Source of the DNA: Prostheceraeus crozeri
Lineage: Eukaryota; Platyhelminthes; Polycladida; Euryleptidae
NCBI GenBank assembly: GCA_907163375.1
Contig: CAJQUW010005333.1
Coordinates: 248,001 to 312,000, forward strand
Length of the DNA: 64,000 nucleotides
Direction: 5' to 3'
Of the stretch, positions 23,780 to 34,400 are shown piece after piece. Position 1 is the stretch's first letter; each line of letters starts with the position of its first letter. Position numbers and translations under genes: made by a program. The notes below the pieces were generated by a model, which saw only the letters and a program-made list of their open reading frames with translations, searched no databases and was not told where the DNA came from.

Positions 23780-24293
23780 CACAGAATTAGACAGGTCATC
23801 TCTTCTGCTTGACTAGAAAGGAAACATTGGAACATGTAGCGCTAATGAAATGACACTACCTGCTGACATAATACCATAGCAATCGAACAATGGGCAGACA
23901 GTTCACCATTGAACACGTCAAATTGTGCGAAGTTTCCGTGACTGTCATCAACCGGATCACACAACAAAGAGACTCAGTCGATGTCAAGTTCTACAGAGAA
24001 GTTTGTGAACGTTTTTTTAGTGCGCCTGCTATCTTTTTTAATAATTACCGGAAGGATGAATATTATCGAAAAAACTTTAACGCAATGATCTGAATTCTTC
24101 GAATCTGAAGGAATCGTGACGATCGGAGCATTTTAAAGGAATTCACAGCAATCTGCAAGCTACGCACGATCATTTTTCCTATCTCTGTAAGGCATTGAAA
24201 TTTCTTATTTGCTCACTTAGTAAGCATGTGCCATTGTTTTGAACCAGTTTGCACTTTTATCAAAGTGATACGCTTCAACAGTCTAATTCTGTG
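23780..24293 (+). mobile_element. hAT-like MITE, copy 2
   Basis: 514 bp with CACAGAATTAGAC at the left and its inverse at the right. The flanking 8-mers GTCAAACC lie at 23772-23779 and 24294-24301. Body sequence is collinear with copies 1, 3 and 4. The 8-bp duplication supports hAT-type insertion. Confidence 0.8.
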
Positions 24294-24301
24294 GTCAAAC
24301 C

Positions 24302-24829
24302 TACAGAATTATGCAGGTCGTCTCTTCTTCTGTTTGACTAGAAAGGAAGCATTGGAACATGTAACGTTATTGAAATGGCACAATCTCCTGACTAAATACC
24401 ATAGCAATCGAACAATAAGTAGCCAGCTCAACATTAAACACGCCAAATTGTACAAAGTTTCAAAGTTTCAGTGACTGTTACCACTCGGATTACACAGCAA
24501 AGACACACAGACGATATCAAGTTCTAGAGAGAAGTTTGTGAATATTTTTTCGTCCGCCTGCTATCTTCTTCTAATAATGATCGGAGGGCCCAACATTATC
24601 GAGAAAACTTTTGCGCAATGATCTGAATTCTTCGAATCTGAATGAATTGTGGCGATCGGAGCATTTTGAAGGAATTTACACCAATCTGCAAGCGACGCAC
24701 GACCATTTTTCGTATTTCTATAGGGCATTGGAAATTTCTCTTTGCCCACTTAGTAAGCTCCTGCATGTGCCATCTTGAATCATTTTGCACTTCCACCAAA
24801 GTAACACACTTAGACAATCTAATTCTATG
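24302..24829 (+). mobile_element. hAT-like MITE, copy 3, tandem with copy 2
   Basis: 528 bp in the same orientation, starting immediately after the GTCAAACC that ends copy 2 and followed by another GTCAAACC at 24830-24837. A vestige of a further unit start (TATAGAA then CAGGTC) follows. The shared 8-mers point to tandem amplification from one insertion, or to reinsertion into the duplication. Confidence 0.8.
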
Positions 24830-24961
24830 GTCAAACCTATAGAACAGGTCAGTGCTCTATTCATGCAATGCATAACCATACACAAGATAAAAGAAATTCG
24901 CAGATCGTTATCGTCTGAATGACTTTGAAGAAATGAAGTGGTGGTGTTTTAGACAATTAAA

Positions 24962-25022
24962 GGTTACACCACGAGCGATTACACGAATGCGAAGCGCGAG
25001 TTCAATTGATAGTGGTGTAACC
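24962..25022. repeat. 61-bp inverted repeat
   Basis: An 11-bp perfect arm GGTTACACCAC and its inverse GTGGTGTAACC enclose 39 bp. No second copy was noticed in the window. Confidence 0.6.
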
Positions 25023-25796
25023 GCATTGCCGCCACAGTTTTCTGCCAAACTGATATTGCTTCCTCGATGTATGAGTTTTATGAATCATAGATATCGGACC
25101 GCATGACCAAGCTATCGACAGGCGGAATTTCATTGTTTAATTGGTCTGTCGGTTTATCATAGACTAATGAGCTCAATGGAGCCGACCCTGATATGAATTA
25201 GAAATCAGCTTCAGAAGATTTCGACGATCAATTTTGGAAATGTAGATTCAAAGTAACTTCAGTATCAAGCTGATTGTGTCTTATTTGGATGCCACTTACA
25301 ACAATGTCGAAACTTAAATGCAAGAATAAAGAAAATATAGAGTTCATAGTAAAATATTTACCTCCGTTGTTGAAGCTTAGTGTCTGAAAAATGATTGAGT
25401 TGCACTTTAACTGCAATATACTGGCTACGTAAATTTATTGAGCTCTCACGAGAACAAATGTTCAAATAATGATGACAGTTATTGTTGTTGTTATATTGTG
25501 ATTCCAAATACTGCTACGACTTGTAATATTTCGTCGATTCAAGGTAATTCAGACAGCGAGACGGCAAGCAGACAGCAACTTTCTGGGATTTATTTTGAAT
25601 CGTTTCTTACTGAACATTTTCTCAACGATTTTCATCATCACTACATTTTGATACAAGTTATTGCGATCTAGAATTTGTCATATGTGTAACTATTTCTTGA
25701 CTTCATTCTGTGTGGTTAAAAGTAGCATAACTTTGAAAGTCCATAAATTTCAGGATATACTTACTTGTAAAGGTAAATTTACCTCAGGAAGAAAGG

Positions 25797-25978
25797 ATGG
25801 TTTAGCGTCACTGCTTCCCGTAATAACATTTGGACAGTGGTTGCATAGGAATTCTCTAGCGTTGTGATCTTTCTAGCCCGGGTGCCAATCCTACCGACGT
25901 CCAATGGCACTGTCTGGGCTCAACCACTGGACAGAAAGATCTCTAGGCCAAGCATGTAAGCACTGTGCCACGTAGACG
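25797..25978 (-). repeat. tRNA-derived SINE, family B, old copy
   Basis: The minus strand shows the decayed head (GTGGCACAGTGCTTACATGC), the CCATTGGACGTCGG body and the GTGACGCTAAACCAT tail of family B. It is clearly the most diverged of the six copies. Confidence 0.7.
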
Positions 25979-26152
25979 ACTCAGAGTCCGAAAATTCTCG
26001 GTTGTCTATGTTGCTTTCAATTAGTCTTGACATACGATGTATTACGCTGATTCCGTTGAACTTTCGTATTACTGACAGGAAGAAGAAGAGGATCTTCACC
26101 ATTGTTGTCAAGTAAGGGAACTTTTCAAGGTTAACTTTGAGCAGTGAGGACC

Positions 26153-26669
26153 CACAGAATTAGACAGGTCGTCTCTTCTGTTTGAGTAGAAAGGAAGCAT
26201 TGGAACATGTAGCGCTAATGAAATGGCACAATCTGCTGACATAACACCATAGCAATCGGACAATGAGCAGCCAGTTCAACATTAAACACGCCAAATTGTG
26301 CGAAGTTTCCGTGACTGTTATCACTCGGATCACACAGCAAAGACACACAGTCGATGTCAAGTTCTACACAGAAGTTTGTGAACGTTTTTTCGTGCGCCTG
26401 CTATCTTCTTCTAATAATGATCGGAGGGCCCAACATTATCGAGAAAACTTTTGCGCAATGATCTGATTTCTTCGAATCTGAATGAATGGTGGCGATCGGA
26501 GCATTTTGAAGGAATTTACACCAATCTGCAAGCGACGCACGACCATTTTTCCTATTTCTATAAGGCATTGGAAATTTCTCTTTGTCCACTTAGCAAGTTC
26601 CTGCATGTGCCATCTTGAATCATTTTGCACTTTTGGCAAAGTATCACACTTTAACAATCGAATTCTGTG
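26153..26669 (+). mobile_element. hAT-like MITE, copy 4
   Basis: 517 bp with CACAGAATTAGAC at the left and AATTCTGTG at the right, and a body near-identical to copy 3. The flanking 8-mers do not match, so the ends have recombined or decayed. Confidence 0.75.
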
Positions 26670-27349
26670 GTCAGGGTCACAGCTCCATGAATTCAACTCA
26701 CAGCTGCAACTATGTATCAGCGCATTACTCCTTGAAAGTCGCCTATTCATCTATGATAATGGCCAAAAAGTGCGCCATGTTTGGTCAGCATGTCTGGTTG
26801 TGAATCAGTGACAACTGTCAGTCTTATCTAGGATGTTTTTTATCGCATAGTCAAAATCTCAATCCCGGGATTTCGTGATTGCGAGATGGGAATTGCATCA
26901 CAGAAATTTTGCGACACAATTTTGGAAGTTGCCGGCTAAATTGCTCCATGTTCCTCATAAATTAACAATTTACAGAGGGTCTGCTAAAGTGTCGTACGTT
27001 TTATCGGCTTCTTATCATCAGCGTTGTACAAGATATTATATCGTCCAACACTGACAACAAATATAAGAGCATCAGAAGGCATACTACCAACATTCTGTTG
27101 CAGCGAGACATTTTGAGTCTGTTTCCTTAAACATCTTTTATCGCAGACTTAAGTTGTGAGCTCATTCGTATCAACAGTCATTCCACAGATCAAATTGCGG
27201 AAAATGTAACTGCGCAGTACACGAATAAGTCCCGAAGTTGCTATTTCTTTCAAGGAAGCATACCGCCACTCGTAAGTCGTGCCATTATATCAATAAAGAT
27301 CTCAGTCGAACCGCAATTCGCTCCATTAGTTTCTTTGTTTGTTTCTTAC
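26670..27349. other. No gene recognised
   Basis: Unique AT-rich sequence. One AATCCCGGGATTT palindrome occurs near 26862, like those at 38 kb. Confidence 0.4.
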
Positions 27350-27603
27350 TGATAGTCTGACATAACTTCGTCTGGCTTTTCCCAATAGTACAACTCAAGA
27401 TCATCAAAAGTTATGTGGATTGTCGTTTCCTGAGATAACTTGAGGTAAAAATGCAGTTTGATAAGTTCAAAGCTAAAGTAATGGCCGGCGATGAGACATT
27501 TGTCAAATAAAATGAATAATGAATTGAAAACAAGTAGAAGCTTCGGATTCCTCTCCATCCAGGTATCCATCACCAAATGAAATTGAGAAAGTTTTTGAGA
27601 AGT
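27350..27603 (-). CDS. Exon-like open frame with splice donor, unrecognised
   Basis: The minus-strand frame runs from a possible AG acceptor at 27604-27605 through about 84 codons to a strong GTAAGA donor at 27344-27349. The translation includes HLVMDTWMERNPKLLLVF and ends FDDLELYYWEKPDEVMSDY, which has plausible protein character. No partner exon or known domain was identified, so this is a candidate internal exon at best. Confidence 0.25.
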
Positions 27604-27965
27604 CTTATTTTTCTTAACTTATACTGAATAAATTCTGCTTCGGATGTGCAAATAATAGCTCGGAAATTGCAGTCCGTATCTTCACAGTCCGCATAATACG
27701 TGAAGTAAAATTGATATTTCTCCCCCCACAGAGATTTTGCTGATTCAGAGTGGGCAGATTAATGAAGAAATTTAAACGAATTTACCTTTATTTTCTTTGC
27801 TTTGAAATGTTGAATTATTGAAAATGTTTCTCAACTCGAAGATCCTTAATAGTTATTTCATCCATTGCCACGAGTCATCCTTCTGTCATCAGCATTAAAT
27901 ATTCCACTACCTCCGTGTTCGATACGTAACCATAGCATTTCATTTCAGAAATTAGGCTACCATTA

Positions 27966-28350
27966 CTTACTTGTACATATGCCATTTAATGCCAATTGTC
28001 CCATCCATGTTGGGTGAGACGGTTCGCTTGTTTGGCAGTTCTCCACTTCGCTCGGTCGTTTGCATCTTCCACACGGAGCCCGAGTGCTCGAAGGTCTTCT
28101 TTGATGTTATCGCTCCATGATTTCCTTGGACGTCCGACAGGTCGGCGACCATCCACTTGCAATTTCCGCACGCGCTTCACCCACTGATATTCGGTTTTCC
28201 TCTCCACATGACGTCACCATCTTAGTCGACGCCTTCTTATATAGTCAGCGATAGGCTCCAGGCACAATCTTCTTCTGATCTCTTCATTGGAAATGTGGTC
28301 GCGATAGGAGACTCCGCAAATCCAACGGACCATTCCATTCCAAGTGAATT
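27966..28350 (-). mobile_element. RTE-type LINE, 3' end fragment
   Basis: The minus strand reads almost without a break: MVRWICGVSYRDHISNEEI, a run ending YIRRRRLRW, one TGA, then RHVERKTEYQWVKRVRKL, GRRPVGRPRKSWSDNIKEDL and GLRVEDANDRAKWRTA. This is the textbook C terminus of RTE reverse transcriptases. The 5' end is cut at about 28350; the 3' end runs into an AAGTAAGT-like tail. It is the best-preserved of the RTE tails. Confidence 0.9.
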
Positions 28351-28625
28351 CTCACTGATATTTATTGTTGGGTAAGAAACTTGATGTATTACTATTATCG
28401 ATGTATTTATCAAATAAGTATTTTGTTCTGTGACAAGCACAGAAACCGGACTTTTCACTTTGTCTAAGGTATTAAGACTAGAATGGACAACAGCTGTTTG
28501 TTGATTGTCATTTTAGGCGATCATTTAGGCACCTAGGTCAATGCTACGAGATCTTGAGAAGAAGGAAATTGCTGAAACATGCAACAGTTGTATGTTCTTG
28601 CCACAAGGCGATTTATTGTGAGTTC

Positions 28626-29110
28626 ATCATCATCATCATCATCATATGCGTTTTACGTCCGTTATTCCGCTGTTTGTTGGATTGGACGATTGCCTCTGAT
28701 TGCAGTTCTCCACCTGACGCGATCCTTTGCATCGTCCTCGCAGAGACCCATTTTAAAAAGTCTGCTCGAACTGCTTCCTCCCATGTTTCGAGGTCGTCCT
28801 CTGTGGATTCGCCCTGGCACTTCTGACTTTCACACTTTCTTCATCCATTTATCATCTGCTTTCCTCACTACATGACCGTACCACCTCAAACGCCTTCTTC
28901 TCATCGCTTTTTCCATTCCAACTAGGCTTAGTTTTCGAAGGAGGTTGTCGCTGGGGATTCTTTCTCGAAGCGAGACACCACAAAGCCACCTGACCATTCT
29001 TCTTTCGGTTCTTATCATCCTCATTTTGTTTTCTGTCTTCATGGCCCACGTTTCACTACCATACAGCATTCTGTTTCTTACACACACGTGAGTTGTTTTT
29101 TCAAAATGCT
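28626..29110 (-). mobile_element. RTE-type LINE, 3' end with (ATG)n tail
   Basis: The minus strand encodes VRNRMLYGSETWAM, RRMVRWLCGVSLRERI, MRRRRLRWYGHVVRKADDKW and, after a frameshift, GRIHRGRPRNMGGS and DDAKDRVRWRTA. It ends in (ATG)6-7 at 28624-28645. A short 3' UTR ending in a simple microsatellite is characteristic of RTE elements. 5'-truncated and frameshifted. Confidence 0.88.
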
Positions 29111-29744
29111 TTTGCATGTAAAGAGAAATAAGAATAGTCGTGAACATCTAGAAAGCACGCTCATTAGCTGCCAGTTTCTTCCTATTGTTAATTACTGGCC
29201 GCCAGTTAGCGTTGTCATGACAGCACAGGTCCACAACGTGCTATTGTTTTTAAATGTCCGTGGTCTTTCTTGTCCTTGGTATCGGACTTTATCGGTAACA
29301 GGAATCATCAACGGTCATCTCACGTCATCTTCAACATAACTGTTTGAAATGCCATTCCCTTGATCGAACATGGCTTGTTTCGTTCCCAACCCTCACTTGC
29401 TGAATCCGAGGAGCAAAACATTTTATATTGATTTTATTGAAATGTCAAATTGAGATCCCATTCGATATCACTAAGTACTCGTAATGCACAATGTAAATGG
29501 TTGCCATAAATCACGATAATCAGTCTCTATCAAATTCCAACTGCTAGGATAGTGAACTCGTTTTCCCGCTCATGAATATGTTTGAGCACGCTGTCGTTTC
29601 ATTTAATGAACTTTCAATTTCAAATTATTAATATCAAACATTTGGATAACTGAAATATGATTTATGATATGCAATTCATGCCTTCGATAATTGGAAATTT
29701 ATTAGACTGCAAAATACATAGCCCATGAACCGAAATACATGTAA

Positions 29745-30371
29745 GTACTTATGGGTTATCTCCCCCCCCAGGTTTTCAAATTTGTCTAGCATCTGCAAAA
29801 ATGTATCAATCGCCGCCAAACTTCAGGTACACGTAATTAGGCATATTTTCTACTCACATACAAACTTTAACGCAGATCGGACAAGTACTTTTTGCATTAT
29901 AGACGATAACGTGAAGTGTTGCGATGTCAGAAGCTTGATCTGACTTCGTCTGTTCGACGCATTATTGTTACTAGTGTGTGTATTGTTCTCTCTCCCCTTT
30001 CGTCTCATCCACTGTTATTTGAAATCTTCCCACCACCGCTAATTTGCCACACCTTTATTAAGCCAAGCATATTAATATAAGGGATGTGGTCTGGTCATCA
30101 TCACTTCACGAGATGCCGGGAAATACTTTGTTAACTTCAAGTGCTTTCTGCTCAGACGATGAGGTCAGACGAAGTCAGATCAAGCTGCCGGCATCGCTGC
30201 ACTTCAAGTTATTGCCCCTAATTCAGAATTACTTGTCCAATTTGAACAATTTTTTGTATGTGGGTAGAAAACATCCTCACTCATAGGCACTTCAAGTTTT
30301 GTGACGATTGATTCATTTCTACGGATTTTACACAAATTTGAAAACGTGGGGCGGAGATAACCCATAAGTAC
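29745..30371. mobile_element. Foldback element with long inverted arms
   Basis: The left arm (29745-29960) and right arm (about 30155-30371) are inverted copies of about 215 bp with roughly three-quarters identity by eye. Both begin GTACTTATGGGTTATCTCC and include GCTTGATCTGACTTCGTCTG near their inner ends. The centre is about 195 bp. No clear target duplication. Single arms recur at 57.5 kb and 63.8 kb. No coding capacity. Confidence 0.75.
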
Positions 30372-30684
30372 CCCGAATCTCCATGCTGTGTGGAAGATGC
30401 TCGGAAGTGTTATGGGAAAATCTCGGACTACCGAGCCTGTTTTAGTTGTTACAGAACAGACAGCTTAATTGGGAATTTCTGACATCTTTTGGCTCAATAA
30501 ATTTTCTGCTGAATGGCAGCTTTTCAACTGTTCAACTTCCATCCTACTGCATTTCAAATCAGTTATGAATCACGTAAACACCTGTGCAGAACCTGTCATT
30601 CTGTTGAATGTATACCGCTAATGTACATGTAGCCCATTAATAAAGCAGAATTAAATATTTTGTTTATCTGCCTCGGTTTGCTAG

Positions 30685-30930
30685 AAGTGTGATTAATGCG
30701 AAATTGACGGCACATCGAGGAACCTATTAAGTGGGCAAAAAGGAATTCCTAATACCTTACAGAGATAGAAAAAAGTCGTGCGTCGCTTGCGGATTAATGT
30801 GAGTTCCATCAAAATGCTTCGATTGCTAAAATTCCTTCAGATTCGAAGAATTCAGATCATTGTGCACACGTTTTCTCCATAATGCTGGCCCTTCCGATCA
30901 TTATTAAAAAAAGTAGCAGGCGTACGAAAA
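30685..30930 (-). mobile_element. hAT-like MITE, copy 5 (fragment)
   Basis: The minus strand matches the middle of the MITE family (TCGTACGCCTGCTA, AATAATGATCGGA, CAATGATCTGAATTCTTCG, GCAAGCGACGCACGAC). Both termini are missing. Confidence 0.7.
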
Positions 30931-31399
30931 TTAGTTCACTTGATGATTTCACATCCTCTCCTCGGCATTGTCACTGTATAGTGTATACATTGAATCGAAG
31001 GTAGGCATTGATGTGTGTTTTGGTGTGTGCGAAGTGATATCACAACACGCACGTATCTATCACTGGCTCTGGTGTCCTCTGCTGACAGCTTATTGTTTGT
31101 CATTTCTAATAGCAAGTGATACACGAATTATCCATTCGAGAAGGAGCAAGTTGTCTAATTCTGTGATGTGCAAATTCGATATTAAGGTTACATGCAATTC
31201 TTCTTTTCTAGGAAGCCGAAGCGCGCGCAGATGAATCCAATTTTGTGAGCAGAATATTTATTCCTACTTCATGTGTGTAAAAATCACTTATTCTATCACT
31301 TACTATATTCTATTATAAATGGCTGCTGGGATGATTTTCATCATCGTATGAGAATTAATGCTGTAAGCCAATGTCAACATAAGGCAAATTATGTAGACT

Positions 31400-31905
31400 G
31401 GAAAATATATAAGGTTAAGTCTTTCTACTACCATGGTGATGCTTTGAGGGCTGCAGGTGGATCCGACCTTGCGAAACAGTTAAAAAAGGTGTGGATGGAA
31501 GAGGTTCCAAGAATGTTGTTCTCCTTTTCTAACATCAAAAACTTCCACATTGAAAATTTAAGGCCATGTGTATTCTGTATGTGTCCATAGGGAGATGATG
31601 CACGTGAGTAAGACGCGATTCGTGAGAGGCGACCAGATCAAGAAGAGAAGACAATGGTGAGAAGAATGAGCAGTGTTAGGCTGAACGAGTGACAGAGGAA
31701 GATTAACTTGTTGGATATTGCCGATGTTTCACGCAAAGGCTCTGAGAAGGAATGAAGGTGACTGTATGAAGAGATCTTTCTAGCTTGAGGTATAGAAGGC
31801 GGAAGACCAGCCTGTGGTAGGCAGGCGTGGAAGTGCACCATTCGAATGCAACAGCCGTCTCAACCCGTTCAGCGTGGAGATGGACGAAAAAACAACTAAG
31901 TAAAA
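31400..31905 (+). mobile_element. RTE-type LINE, 3' end fragment
   Basis: KVKSFYYHGDALRAAGGSDL corresponds to the FCYLGD..AGGGAD box. After breaks come MSSVRLNERQRKINLLDIAD, RRNEGDCMKRSF and KAEDQPVVGR, the usual GHVERR.D.W and GRRPVGR region. It ends near 31905 with AACTAAGTAAAAAAG. Several frameshifts; dead copy. Confidence 0.8.
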
Positions 31906-32329
31906 AAGTTTTTAGTGCAAATCAAAAATGAACTTTACTTCAATAAATCGAACTATGAATTTGTCGCTTGAAATAGTCAGCAGTCAGAATACTGCATCAT
32001 AAGAGAAAGCATCCTGGAAGAGTGTTATTACCATATATGTCATTTGCGTATTTTTGATTGCAATGGTCCTGTCAAACTACTTGTGGATACTTCTTAAAGC
32101 CAAACTATTTCCCCTATAATAATGGGCGATAGAGTAGAAAATTGCGGAGGTTGTTGTGAGGCTATGACAGCTCGTGCAAGAAGCGTCTGGAAGAATTTCC
32201 ACGTCCTTTTGCCTGTCATTACCAACAAGAGCATCTCTCTGAAGCTCTGAAGTATACAATGCCTGTATCAGGCGTGTCTTGCTGCATGCGTCGGAGACAT
32301 GACACATAAAGGTTGATGACCTTACTCGC

Positions 32330-32740
32330 TGGTGAGAAATGAGAACGCTATGATCCGATGGATGTGTTCCATCAAACTTAGTAACCGAGGCTCCATGCGT
32401 GAACTAAGAGGCGTGCTCCACTTGCATGATCTGGAATCAGTCCTTTCTCAAAAGCGCTTGTGCTGGTTACCTACAACGGATGCCGGACTGCAAGTGGCCA
32501 ACGAGAATCATTGATCATGAGGTGACGGAACCGAACATCAGAGGTGGACAGAGGAAGAGATGGTGGCACAATGTTAAGAGATATCTTGAGCTCCTGTATC
32601 TGGACCCTCAATTGACGCAAGACCGACCAGAATGGAGAAGGCGTATCCATCCCAACAACCTACACAACCCCAATGTCCAATCCTTAAACCTAGGGAAGAA
32701 GAGACAATGAACGAGGAGTTAGAGTAAGCAAGTATAATAT
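32330..32740 (+). mobile_element. RTE-type LINE, 3' end fragment
   Basis: NENAMIRWMCSIKLSNRGSM and DLESVLSQKRLCW, then after a frameshift YLQRMPDCKWPTRIIDHEV, GGQRKRWWHNVKRYLELL and DRPEWRRRIH: the C-terminal RTE boxes in order. The tail near 32735 reads GTAAGCAAGTATAAT. It lies 425 bp after another RTE tail of a different subfamily, in the same orientation. Confidence 0.85.
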
Positions 32741-33555
32741 ACTGCATGATTGACAACCTGTGCTGTTTATTACTTCTGTTACTGCTAAATCACATTGCGC
32801 TCATGCAGTCCATGAAAGGGTTCTGAGATTAATGGATACACCTTTATTTGCAGTCAGATCAGACCTCCATATAGCATAGTCTCTGAAGATACAATCGTTT
32901 TTTTAACCTGAACAGTTGACGTCTACATGCGACATGTTTGCACATGTTAGATGCTTGAAATTGTGTAATACGCCTGAACTCTAACTTAGCAAAGAATGAT
33001 GATATAGCTCTTGTGCATTTTCAAGAATACGAGGTCAACAATCTACTCAAAAAATCACTTCTGATTTGGATCAACTTTGTTTAACAAGTGGAGTTCAGTG
33101 GAGCGGCGTTCATTAATACTGTTGTACGTGTACATTGAAGAGAATGAGCGCTGATATTGGTAGACTCAACATTCTCTGAAATTTCGTCTCTTGAACTGAA
33201 AATTTAGTTGAATGAACTTTCATTGAAATGTATCATTAAATTCTTCTCAACTTTATTCTGAAGCATGATTAAGTTTTAACGAGCAAATGAAACTCCACAC
33301 GCCGATCTGCGATGATGTTTCTCGTAATTCGGTCAATGATTGTTGCCAAAAATAAGACCAGACATTGGCAGCTGCTTTTACCTAAGGCCATTAATCAACC
33401 ATTATCTATCTAATTATTGTGATTTTGCATATTAATAGAATCATCACGAGTGTATTAATGCAATGTCGTATCTGAAGCTCAGTCCGCTACTACTGACAAG
33501 AATATCGCCAGTCTTTCTAGATTGCAATGTTGATCAAGTGGCAACACTTGATAGA
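32741..33555. other. No gene recognised
   Basis: Unique AT-rich sequence between an RTE tail and the minisatellite. Confidence 0.4.
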
Positions 33556-33750
33556 GAATGGATAGTATAATGTTTGTGGTGAAGAAAGGACCATATTGGT
33601 TAGCATAATGTCTATGGTGAAGAAGTGACCAGATTGGATAGCGCAATATCTATGGTGAAGAAGTGACCATATTGGATAACGCAATGTCTATGGTGAAGAA
33701 GTGACCATATTGGATAGCGCAATGTCCACGGTGAAGAAGTGACCATGATG
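33556..33750 (+). repeat. 38-bp minisatellite, about 5 units
   Basis: Four full 38-bp units start at 33591, 33629, 33667 and 33705, with a diverged unit before and a short stub after. Each contains TGGTGAAGAAGTGACC. The units differ by only a few bases. 38 is not a multiple of three, and no open frame spans the array, so it is unlikely to be coding. Confidence 0.92.
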
Positions 33751-34044
33751 TTATCATTCAGGACCATAGAAATTGACAACAATAAAACCTCTAGAATGGA
33801 AATTAAGCTTCATGCAATGTACAATAACGGCACATAAATCGCACGCATTTTCACTTAGATGCACCTGCCAACGTCTGTATCATTGGCTTAGAATCAGTCA
33901 CATGAGTAAATCGAAGCTTTTCATTGGTTCTTCATGCCCCAACTTAGTTCCCCCGGATGTGCCACGACCTTGAGTCAATTTCCATTCTAGCGAACTTCAG
34001 ACAAACAGTTCATTTCTATGTTCAGGACAGATGAAAAACTGACT

Positions 34045-34400
34045 TGCTTACTTCACTGATTGTCGTCCTTGTACATGATGAGCGCGGTTAGACGATTGCT
34101 TCTTTCGAATGGTATCTCTCCACTCCTGCTTATCATAGATCATCGCCGGATTCAGGATCAGAGTTCGAAGTCTTCTGCCTTCTCCTCAAGATGGAAAGAT
34201 CTCTTCGTCCATTCATCTTCCCTTCTCCGGATGTGGCCATACAACGACAGTCTTCTTCGCAGAACATCGGAAATGTTCCACAAGTTCATCTTCCTACTCA
34301 GATCTTCACTCCTGTGTCCATCGGTCAGCTTCACACCACTTATTCCTCTCACCTTTGCCTGTTCTCTTACTTCCATCTTCTTGACCTGATCACCCTTCAC
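34045..34400 (-). mobile_element. RTE-type LINE, 3' end fragment
   Basis: The minus strand reads GISGVKLTDGHRSEDLSRKM, NISDVLRRRLSLYGHIRRRE and DEWTKRSFHLEEKAEDFEL, then in another frame KQEWRDTIRKK. It ends AAGTAAGCAAGT at about 34050, the same terminal sequence as the copy at 31.9 kb, so it defines this subfamily's 3' end. Confidence 0.82.
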
